Assembly (NCBI RefSeq): GCF_900167915.1
Contig: NZ_FUYM01000001.1
Span: 1-64,000 of the forward strand
Direction: 5' to 3'
Length of the DNA: 64,000 nucleotides
From: Rhizorhabdus histidinilytica
GTDB taxonomy: Bacteria; Pseudomonadota; Alphaproteobacteria; Sphingomonadales; Sphingomonadaceae
The notes beneath the pieces were generated by a model. It was not told the DNA's origin, searched no databases, and saw only the letters and a list, made by a program, of their open reading frames with translations. Below are positions 19,436-28,291 of this stretch, piece by piece; position 1 is the first letter of the stretch; each line of letters begins with the position of its first letter. The position numbers were made by a program, and so were the translations under genes.

Positions 19436-20196
19436 TGCAGCATTGGCCGGACCGCCTGTGGATCATCCGCCACGGTCAGAGTGCCGGCAATGTCGCGCGC
19501 GACGCGGCGCACGAGGCGGAGCTCGACCGCATCGCGATCAGCGGGCGCGACGTCGATGTGCCGCTCAGCCGGCTCGGCGAGGAGCAGGCCGACGCACTCG
19601 GCCACTGGTTCGCCTCGGGCGCGGAGGGCGACCGGCCCGACGTGCTGCTCTCCTCCCCCTATCGCCGCGCCCTGCAGACCGCGCGGCATTTCCGCGACGC
19701 GGGCGGGGCGGCCCCCGACGAGCGCATCTGCATGGACGAGCGATTGCGCGAGAAGGAGTTCGGCGTTCTCGACGGGCTTACAACCCGCGGCATCGCCAGC
19801 CACTTCCCGGACCAGGCCGGCTTCCGCCGCACGCTCGGCAAATTCTACCACCGGCCGCCGGGCGGGGAGAGCTGGTGCGACGTGATCCTGCGGCTGCGAT
19901 CGCTGCTCGACACGGTGTCGCTGCATTATTCCGGGCGGCGGGTGATGATCTTCGCGCACCAGGTCGTCGTGCTGTGCCTGCGCTACATCATCGAGAATCT
20001 CGACGAGGCGGCGATCCTCGCGATCGACCGGGAGGGCGACGTCGCCAATTGTTCGGTGACCGAATATCGCTTCGATCCCGATGCCGGGCGGAACGGCAAC
20101 CTCGTGCTTGAACGCTATAACGCCACCGCACCGATGGTGGCCGAGCATGCCGCGGTGACGCACGCGCCCGATCCGATCGTGGCGGCCCGCGGGTGA
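19435..20196 (+). CDS. histidine phosphatase family protein
   Basis: A 253-residue phosphoglycerate-mutase-like phosphatase. The catalytic RHG motif is at the N-terminus (WIIRHGQSAGN), the conserved SSPYRRALQTA arginine region follows, and the second histidine lies in MIFAHQVVV. Family members dephosphorylate sugar phosphates, nucleotides or proteins. The start shares one base with the preceding stop and its end overlaps the next GTG start, so the three genes form one unit. The substrate is not evident. Confidence 0.85.
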   Translation: MQHWPDRLWIIRHGQSAGNVARDAAHEAELDRIAISGRDVDVPLSRLGEEQADALGHWFASGAEGDRPDVLLSSPYRRALQTARHFRDAGGAAPDERICMDERLREKEFGVLDGLTTRGIASHFPDQAGFRRTLGKFYHRPPGGESWCDVILRLRSLLDTVSLHYSGRRVMIFAHQVVVLCLRYIIENLDEAAILAIDREGDVANCSVTEYRFDPDAGRNGNLVLERYNATAPMVAEHAAVTHAPDPIVAARG

Positions 20197-21101
20197 GCGC
20201 GCACGTCGCGATCGACGTCGCCTGGCGGAGCGCGCATCCGCTGCCCGATCATCATCCCGGAACCGACAAGAACCAGCGCGGCCGCGTTCTGCTGGTCGGC
20301 GGCAGCATGTTCGTCCCCGGCGCGCTGAGCCTGACCGGCGAGGCTGTGCTGCGCGCCGGCGCGGGCAAGCTGCAGATCGCGACGGTCGACGCGGCGGCGA
20401 TGCATCTCGGCGTGCTCGTCCCCGAGGCGGCGATGATCGGCCTGCCCACCGCCAGGGACGGCGAGATCGGGCGGGGGGCGGCCGAGAAGCTGGCCGATGC
20501 CGTGGCCTATTGCGATTGCCTGCTGATCGGGCCGGGCATGGTGAGCCAGCCCAGCGCTCGCGCGCTGATCGAGGGGCTGCTGCCGCTGCTGCGCGAGGGG
20601 CAGGTGGCGATCCTCGACGCCGCCGCCATCTCCTGCGCGCGGGCCTGCGCCCCGCTGATCGCCGCGCAGCAGGGCAAGGTGATCCTGACGCCGCACCATG
20701 GCGAGATGGCGCGCCTGACCGGGATCGGCGAGGACGCGATCGATCATGACCCGCGCGACTCCGCCCGCGCTGTGGCGGCCGAGTTCGAGGCGGTCACCGT
20801 GCTCAAGGCCGCCGAGACCGTGGTCGCGGCGCCCGGCGGCGAGACCCTGCTTTATTCGAGCGACTGCGTGGGGCTAGCGACCGGCGGGTCGGGCGACGTG
20901 CTCGCCGGGGTGATGGCGGGCCTCGCCGCGCGCGGCGCCGATCCACTGACGGCGGCCGGCTGGGCCGTCTGGCTGCACGGCGAGGCGGGGCGGGCGGCGG
21001 CGCGGAGGATCGGGCCGATCGGCTTCCTCGCCCGCGACCTGGCCATGGAGATACCCCGGCTGATGGCCGGGGTCGCCAGTTCCGCGTCAGCCGCCGGGTA
21101 G
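20193..21101 (+). CDS. ADP/ATP-dependent NAD(P)H-hydrate dehydratase (NnrD-like)
   Basis: A 302-residue ribokinase-like enzyme that dehydrates damaged NAD(P)HX back to NAD(P)H. Visible features are [20 protein letters not shown] near residue 30, [14 protein letters not shown], and the [19 protein letters not shown] anion-hole motif near the C-terminus. It starts at GTG overlapping the phosphatase stop. It lacks the epimerase domain found in the second, bifunctional enzyme encoded at 42269-43642, so the genome carries at least two dehydratase domains. The 3' end overlaps the converging lldD-like gene by 15 bp. Confidence 0.88.
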   Translation: MSAHVAIDVAWRSAHPLPDHHPGTDKNQRGRVLLVGGSMFVPGALSLTGEAVLRAGAGKLQIATVDAAAMHLGVLVPEAAMIGLPTARDGEIGRGAAEKLADAVAYCDCLLIGPGMVSQPSARALIEGLLPLLREGQVAILDAAAISCARACAPLIAAQQGKVILTPHHGEMARLTGIGEDAIDHDPRDSARAVAAEFEAVTVLKAAETVVAAPGGETLLYSSDCVGLATGGSGDVLAGVMAGLAARGADPLTAAGWAVWLHGEAGRAAARRIGPIGFLARDLAMEIPRLMAGVASSASAAG

Positions 21102-22241
21102 TTCGGCGAGGCTGTCCCGTCCGATCGCGGCGATCGAGGTGGCGCCGGTGAGCGCCATCGCCACCCGCATCTCGGCTTCGATCAGCTCGAGCAGATGGGC
21201 GACGCCGCGCTGCCCGCCGCCGGCCAGCGCATAGACCCAGGCGCGCCCGAGCAGCACCGTGTCGGCGCCGAGCGCGAGCAGCCGGACCACGTCGAGTCCC
21301 GATCGCACGCCGCCGTCGACGAGGATCGGCAGCGATCCGCCCACCGCGTCGGCGATCGGCGGCAGGGCGCGGGCCGTCGACAGCACGCCGTCGAGCTGTC
21401 GGCCGCCATGGTTGGACACGACGATGCCGTCCGCGCCGCTGGCCACCGCCTCGCGCGCGTCCTCGGGGTCGAGAATGCCCTTCAGGATCAGAGGGCCCTT
21501 CCATTCGCTGCGGATGAAATCGAGGTCGCGCCAGTGGATCGCGGGATCGAAATTGCCGCCGACCCAGGCGAAGAAATCCTCCATGCCTTTTCGCCCGCCC
21601 AGCACCGGCGCGACATTGCCCAGATGGTGCGGACGGCCCATCAGGCCGACGTCCCACGCCCAGCCGGGCCGCATCATCGCCTGGCCGACCCGGCGGAGCT
21701 GCCCGCCGAGGCCGGGCGCGCCCGACAGGCCGCTGCGGCGGTCGCGATAGCGCGTACCCGGCACCGGCATGTCGATGGTGAAGACCAGCGCCGAGCAGTT
21801 CGCCTCGACCGCCTGCGCGAGCAGGTCGCGCATGAAGGCCCGGTCACGGATCATGTAGAGCTGGAACCAGAAGGGCCTGCTTGCCCCGCGCGCCACCTCG
21901 GCCAGCGGACAGGCCGAAACGGTCGAGAGGGTGAAGGGGATGCCCGCCGCCTCCGCCGCTCGCACCGCCTGCACCTCGCCCCGCCGCGCGGTGAGCCCGG
22001 CGAGGCCGATCGGCGCCAGCGCCACCGGCATCGCGAGCTTCTGGCCGAACAGTTCGGTCGACAGGTCGATCCCGGACACGTCGCGCAGCACCCGCTGGCG
22101 CAGCGCGATCGCCTCCAGATCGGCGATGTTGCGGCGGAGCGTCACCTCGGCATAGGCGCCGCCGTCGATATATTCGAACAGGAAATGCGGCAGCCGCCGC
22201 CGCGCTGCTTCGCGATAGTCGATCGCCGATGCTGCGATCAT
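21087..22241 (-). CDS. lldD: FMN-dependent alpha-hydroxy-acid dehydrogenase (L-lactate dehydrogenase type)
   Basis: A 384-residue FMN flavoprotein of the L-lactate dehydrogenase/glycolate oxidase family. FMN-contacting [17 protein letters not shown] is near residue 21. The substrate-binding and catalytic region [10 protein letters not shown] carries the active-site histidine and arginine, and [21 protein letters not shown] follows. It would oxidise L-lactate to pyruvate and pass electrons to the respiratory chain. The start at 22241 has an AGGGGAGG site. LldD is the best match by length and wording, but mandelate or other hydroxy acids cannot be excluded. Confidence 0.85.
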   Translation of the reverse strand: MIAASAIDYREAARRRLPHFLFEYIDGGAYAEVTLRRNIADLEAIALRQRVLRDVSGIDLSTELFGQKLAMPVALAPIGLAGLTARRGEVQAVRAAEAAGIPFTLSTVSACPLAEVARGASRPFWFQLYMIRDRAFMRDLLAQAVEANCSALVFTIDMPVPGTRYRDRRSGLSGAPGLGGQLRRVGQAMMRPGWAWDVGLMGRPHHLGNVAPVLGGRKGMEDFFAWVGGNFDPAIHWRDLDFIRSEWKGPLILKGILDPEDAREAVASGADGIVVSNHGGRQLDGVLSTARALPPIADAVGGSLPILVDGGVRSGLDVVRLLALGADTVLLGRAWVYALAGGGQRGVAHLLELIEAEMRVAMALTGATSIAAIGRDSLAELPGG

Positions 22242-22284
22242 GCCCGTCTTGCCTCCCCTTTGATGGTCGTCCCGGCCGCTCGGC

Positions 22285-22854
22285 TCAGCCCGCGAAATTG
22301 CCGGCGAAGGCGACCTGGTCGAGCGGCTTGCGGTCGCTCGGCTTCTCGCGCTCGCGATATTTCTCGGGCAGCACCGAGGGATCGGCCTGGCGGCCGACCG
22401 CGGCCGCGGCCTCGATCCGGAAGCCGTCGGGCACGCCCAGTTCGCGTCGCGCCGCGTCGAAGTCGACGCCGGCCATGCCGTGCGCGCGCAGGCCCAGCTT
22501 CTCCGCCTGTAGCGCGAGCGACATCCAGGCGGCGCCGGTGTCGAAGCTGTGGGTGTGCGACGGGCTGTCCTTGAAGCTGGTGTCCGACACGAAGAAGATG
22601 AGCAGCGAGCTGTTCCCCGCCCAGGCCTGGTTGGCGGGGAGGAGCAGGCCGACGAAGCGGTCCCAGTCGGCGTCGCCCTTTTCCGCATAGAGCAGGCGCC
22701 AGGGCTGGGCGTTGAACGCCGACGGCGCCCAGCGCGCGGCGTCGAACAGCGTGTCGCGCTCCTCCGCCGACAGCCGCGATCCGTCGAAGGCGCGGGGCGA
22801 CCAACGGTCGAGGAACAGGCGGTCGACTTTGGTATCGCTGCTACGGTCGGTCAT
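22285..22854 (-). CDS. nitroreductase family protein
   Basis: A 189-residue FMN-dependent nitroreductase-fold protein. The conserved opening [16 protein letters not shown] and [18 protein letters not shown] match the FMN-binding region of the family, and a GLRAHGMAG segment follows. The ATG at 22854 is chosen because the AGAAGG ribosome site lies 9 bp upstream; the ATG at 22863 directly abuts it. It precedes the lldD-like gene on the same strand by 43 bp. Substrate unknown. Confidence 0.88.
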   Translation of the reverse strand: MTDRSSDTKVDRLFLDRWSPRAFDGSRLSAEERDTLFDAARWAPSAFNAQPWRLLYAEKGDADWDRFVGLLLPANQAWAGNSSLLIFFVSDTSFKDSPSHTHSFDTGAAWMSLALQAEKLGLRAHGMAGVDFDAARRELGVPDGFRIEAAAAVGRQADPSVLPEKYREREKPSDRKPLDQVAFAGNFAG

Positions 22855-22956
22855 TCGCGTCATCCTTCTGTCAGGGGGCGCTGCATGATTAGACGGCGAA
22901 GGCCTCCCCCGCCAATGGCCGGATCGGAAAAGTTGCGTTCGCGAATTCGCGCCGAT

Positions 22957-24840
22957 TTACCGCTTTCCGAGCGGCGGCAGCACCACCGTTTCCAGCAGGT
23001 CGAGCGGCATCGCGCCGTTGCCGAGGACGAGCGCGTGGAACTGACGCAGGTCGAAGCGCTTGCCCATCCGCGCCTTCAGCCTGTCGCGCATCGCCAGCAG
23101 GCGGAGCTGCCCGAGCTTGTAGCCGAGCGCCTGACCGGGCCAGGCCATGTAGCGCTCGATCTCGGCGACGATCTCGCTCATCGGTGAACCGCTGTTCGCT
23201 TGCATATAGGCGATCGCCTGCTCGCGGCTCCATTTGAGCTGATGCATGCCGGTGTCGACGACCAGGCGGACGCAGCGGAACAGGTCGTCGGCGAGCCGCC
23301 CGACGTCGCCTGCCGGATCGTGCGCGTAGAGGCCCATCTCCGCCGCCAGCCGCTCGGCATAGAGGCCCCACCCCTCCTGATAGGCGTTGAAGCTGGCGAT
23401 GCGCAGCATCAGCGGCGCCTGCGGCAAGGCGAGCAGGGTCGCGCCCTGGGTGTGGTGGCCGGGCACGCCCTCATGATAGCTCAGCGTCGGCAGGCCGTAG
23501 CGATGGACGCCGGCCATGTCGCGCAGGTTGATCCAGTAGATGCCGGGGCGCGAGCCATCGAGCGACGGGCCGTCATAATAGCCGCCCGGCGCCGAATCCT
23601 GGGTCGCCTCTGGCACCGCGCGGATTTCCAGCCGCTGGGCGGGGATCATCGCGCGCGGCAGGAACTGGTGCTGGCGCGCCTCCATGCCAGCGACCAGCTT
23701 GCGCAGATAGTCGAGCACCTCCTCGCGCCCGGCGGGCGTGTCGGGGAAACGCTGCTTCGGATCGTCGGCGAGCGCGTTGAGCCGGTCGCGCAGCGAGCCC
23801 CTGGAGAAGCCGAGCTGGCGGAGCCGCGCCTCGATCCGCGACGTGACCAGCTTGACCTGTTCGAGACCGATCCGGTGGATCTGCTCGGGTGTCTCGTCGC
23901 TGTCGCCGACCGAGCGGACATTGGCGGCATAGAGCGCCTCGCCATCGGGCTGGATCCAGACGCCGGCTTCCTCGCGGCCCTTAGGCAGCAGGTCGCGCAC
24001 CCGGTTGCGCACCCGCTCGAAGCCGGGTCGGGCGCGCTTTTCCAGCGCCGCGATAGCCCGCTGCTCGGCGGCTTCGCGGGTGCGCGCATCGAGCCCGGCA
24101 GCAGCCATCCGGTCACGCAGCGCGACGATCATCGGATGCCGGTCGGCCGGTCCGGCGAGGAAGCTCTCGACCACCGGAAGCGTCTTTTCGAGCAGCGCGC
24201 GCGGCGGAATGCAGCCGATCGCCTCGTCCGCCTCCGATTTCTCGACCACTCCCGCGAAGCCCGTCGCGAAGCCGTCGAGCTTCTCGATCCAGGCGTCGAC
24301 CTCGATCGGCGACGACAGCGGCTGCTGCGCGATCATCACGTTCGGCGTGTTCACCACGGGGCCGGAGATCTGGTTGATGACATAGGGCTCGTGCCCCGAG
24401 AACCAGAAGGGGTTGGGTCGGCCATAGCCGATCGCGGCGCTGCGCGTGCCGTTCTCGATCACCGCGGCCGCGATCTTCAGCCGGAGCTGGCCGAGCCGGT
24501 CGTTCTCGCACTCGATCTGTTCGATGGCGATGCCCGCTTCGCCCAGCGCGGTGCGCCAGGCTTCCTCCCCTGCGGGCGAATAATCGTCCATCGACCGCGC
24601 ATAGGGGCCACCCGCCGCCGATCCCGCGACCCCGCCATAGGTGGCGATCTCGGGCGTGTGGCGCAGCAGCTTGAGCGTGATCGCGTCGACCGGCGTGGTG
24701 ATCGGGCAGGGACCGGGCCGCTTCGGCGGCGGGGCGGGCTGCGCCGCCAGCGCGGCGGGAAGCACCGGGACGATGGCGGTCGCACCGAGCAACTGCCCGA
24801 AGCGGCGGCGCGAGACGGCGGGGACGTGAGATGATTCCAT
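22957..24840 (-). CDS. Tat-exported DUF885 family protein
   Basis: A 627-residue DUF885 protein with a twin-arginine signal (VSRRRFGQLLGATAIVPVLP). The mature part has the family hallmark GLPTLSYHEGVPGHHTQGA, with an HExxxxHH-like metal site, and the C-terminal GQALGYKLGQLRLLAMRDR. DUF885 proteins are believed to be metallo-hydrolases acting in the periplasm, probably on peptides, but the substrate is not established. The start is ATG 24840; an ATG eight codons upstream lacks a ribosome site. It is divergent from the crotonase gene. Confidence 0.9.
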   Translation of the reverse strand: MESSHVPAVSRRRFGQLLGATAIVPVLPAALAAQPAPPPKRPGPCPITTPVDAITLKLLRHTPEIATYGGVAGSAAGGPYARSMDDYSPAGEEAWRTALGEAGIAIEQIECENDRLGQLRLKIAAAVIENGTRSAAIGYGRPNPFWFSGHEPYVINQISGPVVNTPNVMIAQQPLSSPIEVDAWIEKLDGFATGFAGVVEKSEADEAIGCIPPRALLEKTLPVVESFLAGPADRHPMIVALRDRMAAAGLDARTREAAEQRAIAALEKRARPGFERVRNRVRDLLPKGREEAGVWIQPDGEALYAANVRSVGDSDETPEQIHRIGLEQVKLVTSRIEARLRQLGFSRGSLRDRLNALADDPKQRFPDTPAGREEVLDYLRKLVAGMEARQHQFLPRAMIPAQRLEIRAVPEATQDSAPGGYYDGPSLDGSRPGIYWINLRDMAGVHRYGLPTLSYHEGVPGHHTQGATLLALPQAPLMLRIASFNAYQEGWGLYAERLAAEMGLYAHDPAGDVGRLADDLFRCVRLVVDTGMHQLKWSREQAIAYMQANSGSPMSEIVAEIERYMAWPGQALGYKLGQLRLLAMRDRLKARMGKRFDLRQFHALVLGNGAMPLDLLETVVLPPLGKR

Positions 24841-24893
24841 AGATGCTGCGGCATGTGGTGACATTTTCGGGGCGGGACGGCAACAGTCGGCCG

Positions 24894-25643
24894 ATGTTCA
24901 TCCTCGATTCGATTGAAGCTCCGGGCGGGCACGTCGCGCGGATCAGCCTCGACAGGCCCGCCGCGCGCAACGCGATCGCGATCGACCAGTGGCTGGCGCT
25001 CGCCGGCGCGGTCGTGGACGCCGCCGCCTCGGGCGCCCGCGCGCTGATCCTCCGGTCGGGCGCGCCCGGCATCTTCTCGGCAGGCGCGGACCTCGGCGAT
25101 CTCGCCGGGCTGGTGGCCGATCCGGCGCTGCGGCATCGCTTCCGCATCGACATGGCGCGCGCCTTCGATGCGATCGCAGGCCTGCAGATCGCGACGATCG
25201 CCGCGGTCGACGGCGGCTGCTATGGGGCCGGCGTCGCGCTGGCGATGGCCTGCGACATGCGGATCGCGGGCGACGGGGCGCGGTTCGCTATCACCCCGGC
25301 CAAGGTCGGCATCGTCTATCCGGCGGGCGATGTCGCCAGGCTGAAGGCGCTGGTCGGACCGGGGCAGGCGATGCGGCTGCTCGCCACCGGCATGACGATC
25401 GACGCCGACGAGGCGCTGGCGATCGGCCTGGTCGAGGAGCGGGCCCGCTCGGCCGATGAGGCGGCGCTGGCGCTGGCCGAGGCGATCGCCGCCAATGCGC
25501 GATCGAGCGTCGCCGGGCTGAAGCGCATCCTGGCCGGCGACGAGGCCGCCGACCGGTTGTTCGAGGACGCGTTCGGCGGCGCCGACTTCGGCGAGGGGCT
25601 GGCCGCCTTCCGGGAGCGGCGCAAGCCGGCGTTCGGGGCATGA
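24894..25643 (+). CDS. enoyl-CoA hydratase/isomerase family protein
   Basis: A 249-residue crotonase-fold enzyme. Oxyanion-hole regions are visible as GIFSAGADLGDLAGL near residue 60 and VDGGCYGAGVALAMACDMRIA near residue 104; the later KVGIVYPAGDVARLKALVGP is typical. The start is placed at ATG 24894, where crotonase similarity begins; an upstream in-frame ATG at 24843 would add an atypical 17-residue leader. It ends with ATGA overlap into a formylglutamate-hydrolase-like gene. Catalytic glutamates of true enoyl-CoA hydratases are not clearly present, so the exact reaction is open. Confidence 0.85.
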   Translation: MFILDSIEAPGGHVARISLDRPAARNAIAIDQWLALAGAVVDAAASGARALILRSGAPGIFSAGADLGDLAGLVADPALRHRFRIDMARAFDAIAGLQIATIAAVDGGCYGAGVALAMACDMRIAGDGARFAITPAKVGIVYPAGDVARLKALVGPGQAMRLLATGMTIDADEALAIGLVEERARSADEAALALAEAIAANARSSVAGLKRILAGDEAADRLFEDAFGGADFGEGLAAFRERRKPAFGA

Positions 25644-26350
25644 GCGACGTGCTGCTGATCGCCGATCATGCGTCGAACCATGTGCCGGCCGACATCGATC
25701 TCGACATCGATCCGGTGCTGCTGAACCAGCATATGGCGATCGACATCGGCGTCGAGCCTCTCGGCCGGCTGCTCTGCGCCCGGCTCGGCATGGATGGCAT
25801 CTTCGGCCCGGTCTCGCGCCTCGTCGTCGACCTCAACCGTGAGGAGGACGCCCCCGGCCTGATCCCGTCCGAAAGCGACGGCTTCGCCATTCCCGGCAAC
25901 AGGCTGCTCGACGCGGAAGGGCGCAGGGCGCGGGTCGAGCGCTTCTGGCGGCCCTATCACCGGACGATCGCCGATCGCATCGCGGTGGAACGACCCTGCC
26001 TGATCGTGTCGCTGCACAGCTTCACGCCGCGTCTGTCGGCCCGGCCGGAGGAGGCGCGGCCCTGGCAGGTTGGCGTCCTCTACAACCGGGACGACCGCGC
26101 CGCCCGGCCCGGCATCGCCGCGCTCCGCGCTGCCGGCATCGTCACCGGGGACAATGAGCCCTATTCGGGCAAGGTGCTCAACGCGACGATGAACATGCAC
26201 GCGGAGGCGAACGCCGTGCCCTATCTGGGGCTGGAGGTGCGCCAGGACCTGATCGGCGACGAGGCGGGCGTCGCCGACTGGGCCGACCGGCTGGCGCCCG
26301 TGATCGCCGCGGTGGCGGACGGCCTGCGCAAGACGGCCCATGGCGGCTGA
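25640..26350 (+). CDS. N-formylglutamate amidohydrolase family protein
   Basis: A 236-residue paralogue of the HutG family. It begins MSDVLLIADHASNHVPADI, with RLVVDLNREEDAPGLIP and CLIVSLHSFTPRLS matching the family metal-site segments; it is clearly different in sequence from HutG at 11604-12407. It overlaps the crotonase stop (ATGA), so the pair is co-translated. This non-hut placement suggests a distinct N-acyl amino acid or amide substrate. Confidence 0.85.
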   Translation: MSDVLLIADHASNHVPADIDLDIDPVLLNQHMAIDIGVEPLGRLLCARLGMDGIFGPVSRLVVDLNREEDAPGLIPSESDGFAIPGNRLLDAEGRRARVERFWRPYHRTIADRIAVERPCLIVSLHSFTPRLSARPEEARPWQVGVLYNRDDRAARPGIAALRAAGIVTGDNEPYSGKVLNATMNMHAEANAVPYLGLEVRQDLIGDEAGVADWADRLAPVIAAVADGLRKTAHGG

Positions 26351-26400
26351 GCCGTTGCGCCGCATGGACGGTCGGCCGGTTCCTTGGTAGGCAGGACCAT

Positions 26401-26457
26401 CGCCGGCATCGCTCCCGTAAGCGCCGGCGACTGAGAGACCGGCGTGCTCCCGCTTAC
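26401..26457 (+). promoter_or_regulatory. structured leader candidate before the 26472 gene
   Basis: Nested inverted repeats fill the 121-bp gap. GTAAGCG (26417-26423) pairs with CGCTTAC (26451-26457), and inside it GCCGG pairs with CCGGC around a CGACTGAGAGA loop. An alternative stem, CGCCGGC (26401-26407) with GCCGGCG (26423-26429), is mutually exclusive. A GAAGGA ribosome site follows immediately. This could be a switching leader RNA or a processed element; I match it to no known riboswitch class. Confidence 0.3.
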
Positions 26458-26471
26458 GAAGGAGTGCTGCC

Positions 26472-27014
26472 GTGGACCCCGATATCGACCGGACGGCACT
26501 GCTGCGCGCGCATGCGACGCTTTCCGCCGGCTGCGCCTTCGTCGCGATGCGCGCCGGGCAGGAAGAGGCGGCGCGGACCTCCCACCCGGCGCACGCGCGG
26601 ATGACCGGCAATCGCCTGCATGAGCTCGACCGCTTCCTGTCCGTGCTGATCGACGAGGCGGCCTCGCTGAGGACTGGACCGCGTCGGGACGCGCGCTTCT
26701 TCGCGCGTATGCGCAACACCCCGGAAAAGCTTCGGCGGCTCGGGTCCGCGGCCGCGCTCCACGGCGCCGTCGGCCAGCGGTTGGGCGCGATCGGACGTGT
26801 CTGCGCCTATCTGCGTCATTGCGGCGATGGGGTCCACCGCTCCGGTCTGGCCCATGACATGCGGCTCGCCGGCGGGAGGGCGGATCAGGAGAGGCCGACC
26901 GCGGAAGCGTCCATGGCGATGTACCTCGAACCCCCGACGATCGTCGCGATCGCCGGCCTCTATCGCTTCGTGGGGGACGCGTTGATCGGGGCCGTGGACG
27001 GGACCGCGCCTTGA
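26472..27014 (+). CDS. hypothetical protein
   Basis: A 180-residue soluble protein with a GTG start 8 bp after GAAGGA. It is mostly helical, rich in Arg, Ala and His, with no signal peptide, membrane segment or recognised motif. Codon use fits the genome, and no comparably convincing reading exists on the other strand. It sits alone between the formylglutamate-hydrolase-like gene and the cold-shock cluster. I do not recognise it. Confidence 0.5.
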   Translation: MDPDIDRTALLRAHATLSAGCAFVAMRAGQEEAARTSHPAHARMTGNRLHELDRFLSVLIDEAASLRTGPRRDARFFARMRNTPEKLRRLGSAAALHGAVGQRLGAIGRVCAYLRHCGDGVHRSGLAHDMRLAGGRADQERPTAEASMAMYLEPPTIVAIAGLYRFVGDALIGAVDGTAP

Positions 27015-27051
27015 CTTTGGCCCGCCGAGCGCCCATTTGCGCTATTGCTAA

Positions 27052-27190
27052 CGTCGCCTGCGACGGAATTTGATGCCTGACTCCGTCAGGCCTGATCCGC
27101 GGTGGAAGTAGGTTTCCATCTCGAACGATCCGGCTCCCGGCTGATCCTTCCTTTCTCTCGCTTCAAGCTCCGTTCGTGCTTTTGCGGACG
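27052..27190 (+). promoter_or_regulatory. structured leader region of the cold-shock gene
   Basis: The 206-bp gap before the cold-shock gene holds three small hairpins: CGTCGC-CT-GCGACG (27052-27065), GCCTGAC-TCC-GTCAGGC (27075-27091) and a CCGT/ACGG stem near 27169-27190. Cold-shock genes often have long structured leaders that refold in the cold. That role is inferred here; the hairpins themselves are directly visible. Confidence 0.35.
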
Positions 27191-27220
27191 GATTCCCTGA
27201 TGTTTTGAAAGGACATCATC

Positions 27221-27427
27221 ATGCCTATCGGCACCGTCAAATTCTTCAACGCCGACAAGGGCTACGGCTTCATCGCCCCCGAGGACGGCGGCAACGACAG
27301 CTTCGTGCATGTCAGCGCCGTAGAACGCGCCGGCATGGTCACGCTGAACAAGGACCAGCGGATCAGCTACGAAATCGAGACCGACCGCCGCGGCAAGCCG
27401 TCGGCCGTTAACCTCCAGGCCGTTTGA
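27221..27427 (+). CDS. cold-shock domain protein (CspA family)
   Basis: A 68-residue single cold-shock domain that binds single-stranded RNA/DNA. RNP1 is KGYGFIAPE (residues 14-22) and RNP2 is DSFVHVSAV (27-35 region), with a normal beta-barrel length. It has an AAAGGA ribosome site. A TTG-started IF-1-like gene begins only four bases after its stop, so the two are probably translated together. It should act as an RNA chaperone or antiterminator. Confidence 0.95.
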   Translation: MPIGTVKFFNADKGYGFIAPEDGGNDSFVHVSAVERAGMVTLNKDQRISYEIETDRRGKPSAVNLQAV

Positions 27428-27431
27428 ATCC

Positions 27432-27692
27432 TTGGCCAAGGAGGAACTGCTCGTTCTCAACGGTGTGATCCAGGAGATACTTCCCGATGGACGCTTTCGC
27501 GTTTCGCTGGAGAATGATCATATGATCATCGCCTACACGGCCGGCCGGATGCGGCGCTTCCGCATCCGATCGGTCGTGGGCGACGCCGTCCAGGTGGAGA
27601 TGAGCCCCTATGATCTCGGCAAGGGCCGGATCATCTATCGCGAGCGGACGCCCGGACCTGCGGGTGCGGGCGGTCGCAGGCCGCGACGCTGA
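27432..27692 (+). CDS. IF-1-like translation initiation factor paralogue
   Basis: An 86-residue S1/OB-fold protein closely resembling bacterial IF-1. It opens [20 protein letters not shown], then has [20 protein letters not shown] and [18 protein letters not shown], all canonical IF-1 regions, plus an extra Gly/Arg-rich tail of about 14 residues ([12 protein letters not shown]). The start is TTG; the MAKEE match to IF-1 makes it convincing. It is four bases downstream of the cold-shock gene, which suggests translational coupling. A standard infA is expected elsewhere, so this may be a stress- or cold-specific variant. Confidence 0.85.
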   Translation: MAKEELLVLNGVIQEILPDGRFRVSLENDHMIIAYTAGRMRRFRIRSVVGDAVQVEMSPYDLGKGRIIYRERTPGPAGAGGRRPRR

Positions 27693-27736
27693 CTTTTATC
27701 ATGATCCGCGTCCGATCGGACGCGACAAGGACATCA

Positions 27737-27874
27737 ATGTTTTTCAAGAAGACTATCGGTAGCAGCAAGAACCTCTACCCCAACGCCGCTTTCCCCAAGA
27801 AAGCCCGAGGCGCGACGAACGGGACCTTGTCCCGCCAGGAACTCCAGCGCATCGTCGCCGATATCCTCGGCTGA
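27737..27874 (+). CDS. small protein of 45 residues
   Basis: A small gene starting MFFKKTIGSSKNLYPNAAF, basic at the N-terminus and ending QRIVADILG. An AAGGA ribosome site lies 7 bp before the ATG. It sits 44 bp after the IF-1-like gene and 27 bp before the next small gene, all on one strand. No domain is recognised, but clear initiation signals and tight packing in the cluster support a real gene. It may be a ribosome- or RNA-associated peptide; this is inference only. Confidence 0.6.
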   Translation: MFFKKTIGSSKNLYPNAAFPKKARGATNGTLSRQELQRIVADILG

Positions 27875-27901
27875 TCGCGCTTCAACCATAAGGACCGCGC
27901 C

Positions 27902-28099
27902 ATGTCGGCTACCAGCGATTTCTATCTCGCCCGCGCGGCGGAAAGCGCCCTCCTGGCAGACGCCACCGACCTGGCGAATGTGCGGGATCGCTGGCTTCGC
28001 GCCGAGAGCGCCTGGCGCGCAATGGCCGAAAAGCTGGTGAGGAGCGAATCCAAGCGTGCCGAGGCAGCGATCGAGAAAGCCGAGCGCTCCGGCCTCTGA
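27902..28099 (+). CDS. small helical protein of 65 residues
   Basis: Begins MSATSDFYLARAAESALLAD and continues with alternating hydrophobic and charged residues that predict helices (LANVRDRWLRAESAWRAMAEK). An ATAAGGA ribosome site precedes the ATG. Similar short proteins are, as I recall, common in sphingomonads, without known function. It closes the cold-shock/IF-1 cluster and is followed by a dispersed repeat. Confidence 0.7.
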   Translation: MSATSDFYLARAAESALLADATDLANVRDRWLRAESAWRAMAEKLVRSESKRAEAAIEKAERSGL

Positions 28100-28110
28100 C
28101 GCGGCCGGTC

Positions 28111-28278
28111 AGAGCATCGTGCGCTTGATTTGACGCACCCACGTCCGCTCATCCTCAGGAGGGACTGAGCTTTGGCGAAGGCCCATCTCGAAGGATCCAC
28201 ATATCCTCCGAGATGCCATTTCGCCTTCGCTCAATGGCTCCTCAGGGGTGAGGGTCCCGATAAACCGCACGATGCTCT
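28111..28278. repeat. dispersed hairpin repeat, copy 2, with terminal inverted repeats
   Basis: A 168-bp element bounded by a perfect 13-bp inverted repeat, AGAGCATCGTGCG (28111-28123) and CGCACGATGCTCT (28266-28278). Inside are the family blocks CGCTCATCCTCAGGAGGGAC, GGCGAAGGCCCATCTCGAAG and GGCTCCTCAGGGGTGAG. The termini match the ends of copy 3 (44864-45110) but not of copy 1. It looks like a non-autonomous mobile or REP-composite element; no flanking target duplication is obvious. Confidence 0.8.
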
Positions 28279-28291
28279 AGAATAGGGCTGG

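Noticed and set aside
26221-27036. 271-codon frame antisense to the 26472 hypothetical gene
   Set aside because: Extremely Arg/Ser-rich and crosses into the preceding gene; the sense-strand reading has a ribosome site.
27205-27411. Alternative frame in the cold-shock gene
   Set aside because: Overlaps the true cold-shock frame by one-base shift and lacks any recognisable protein.
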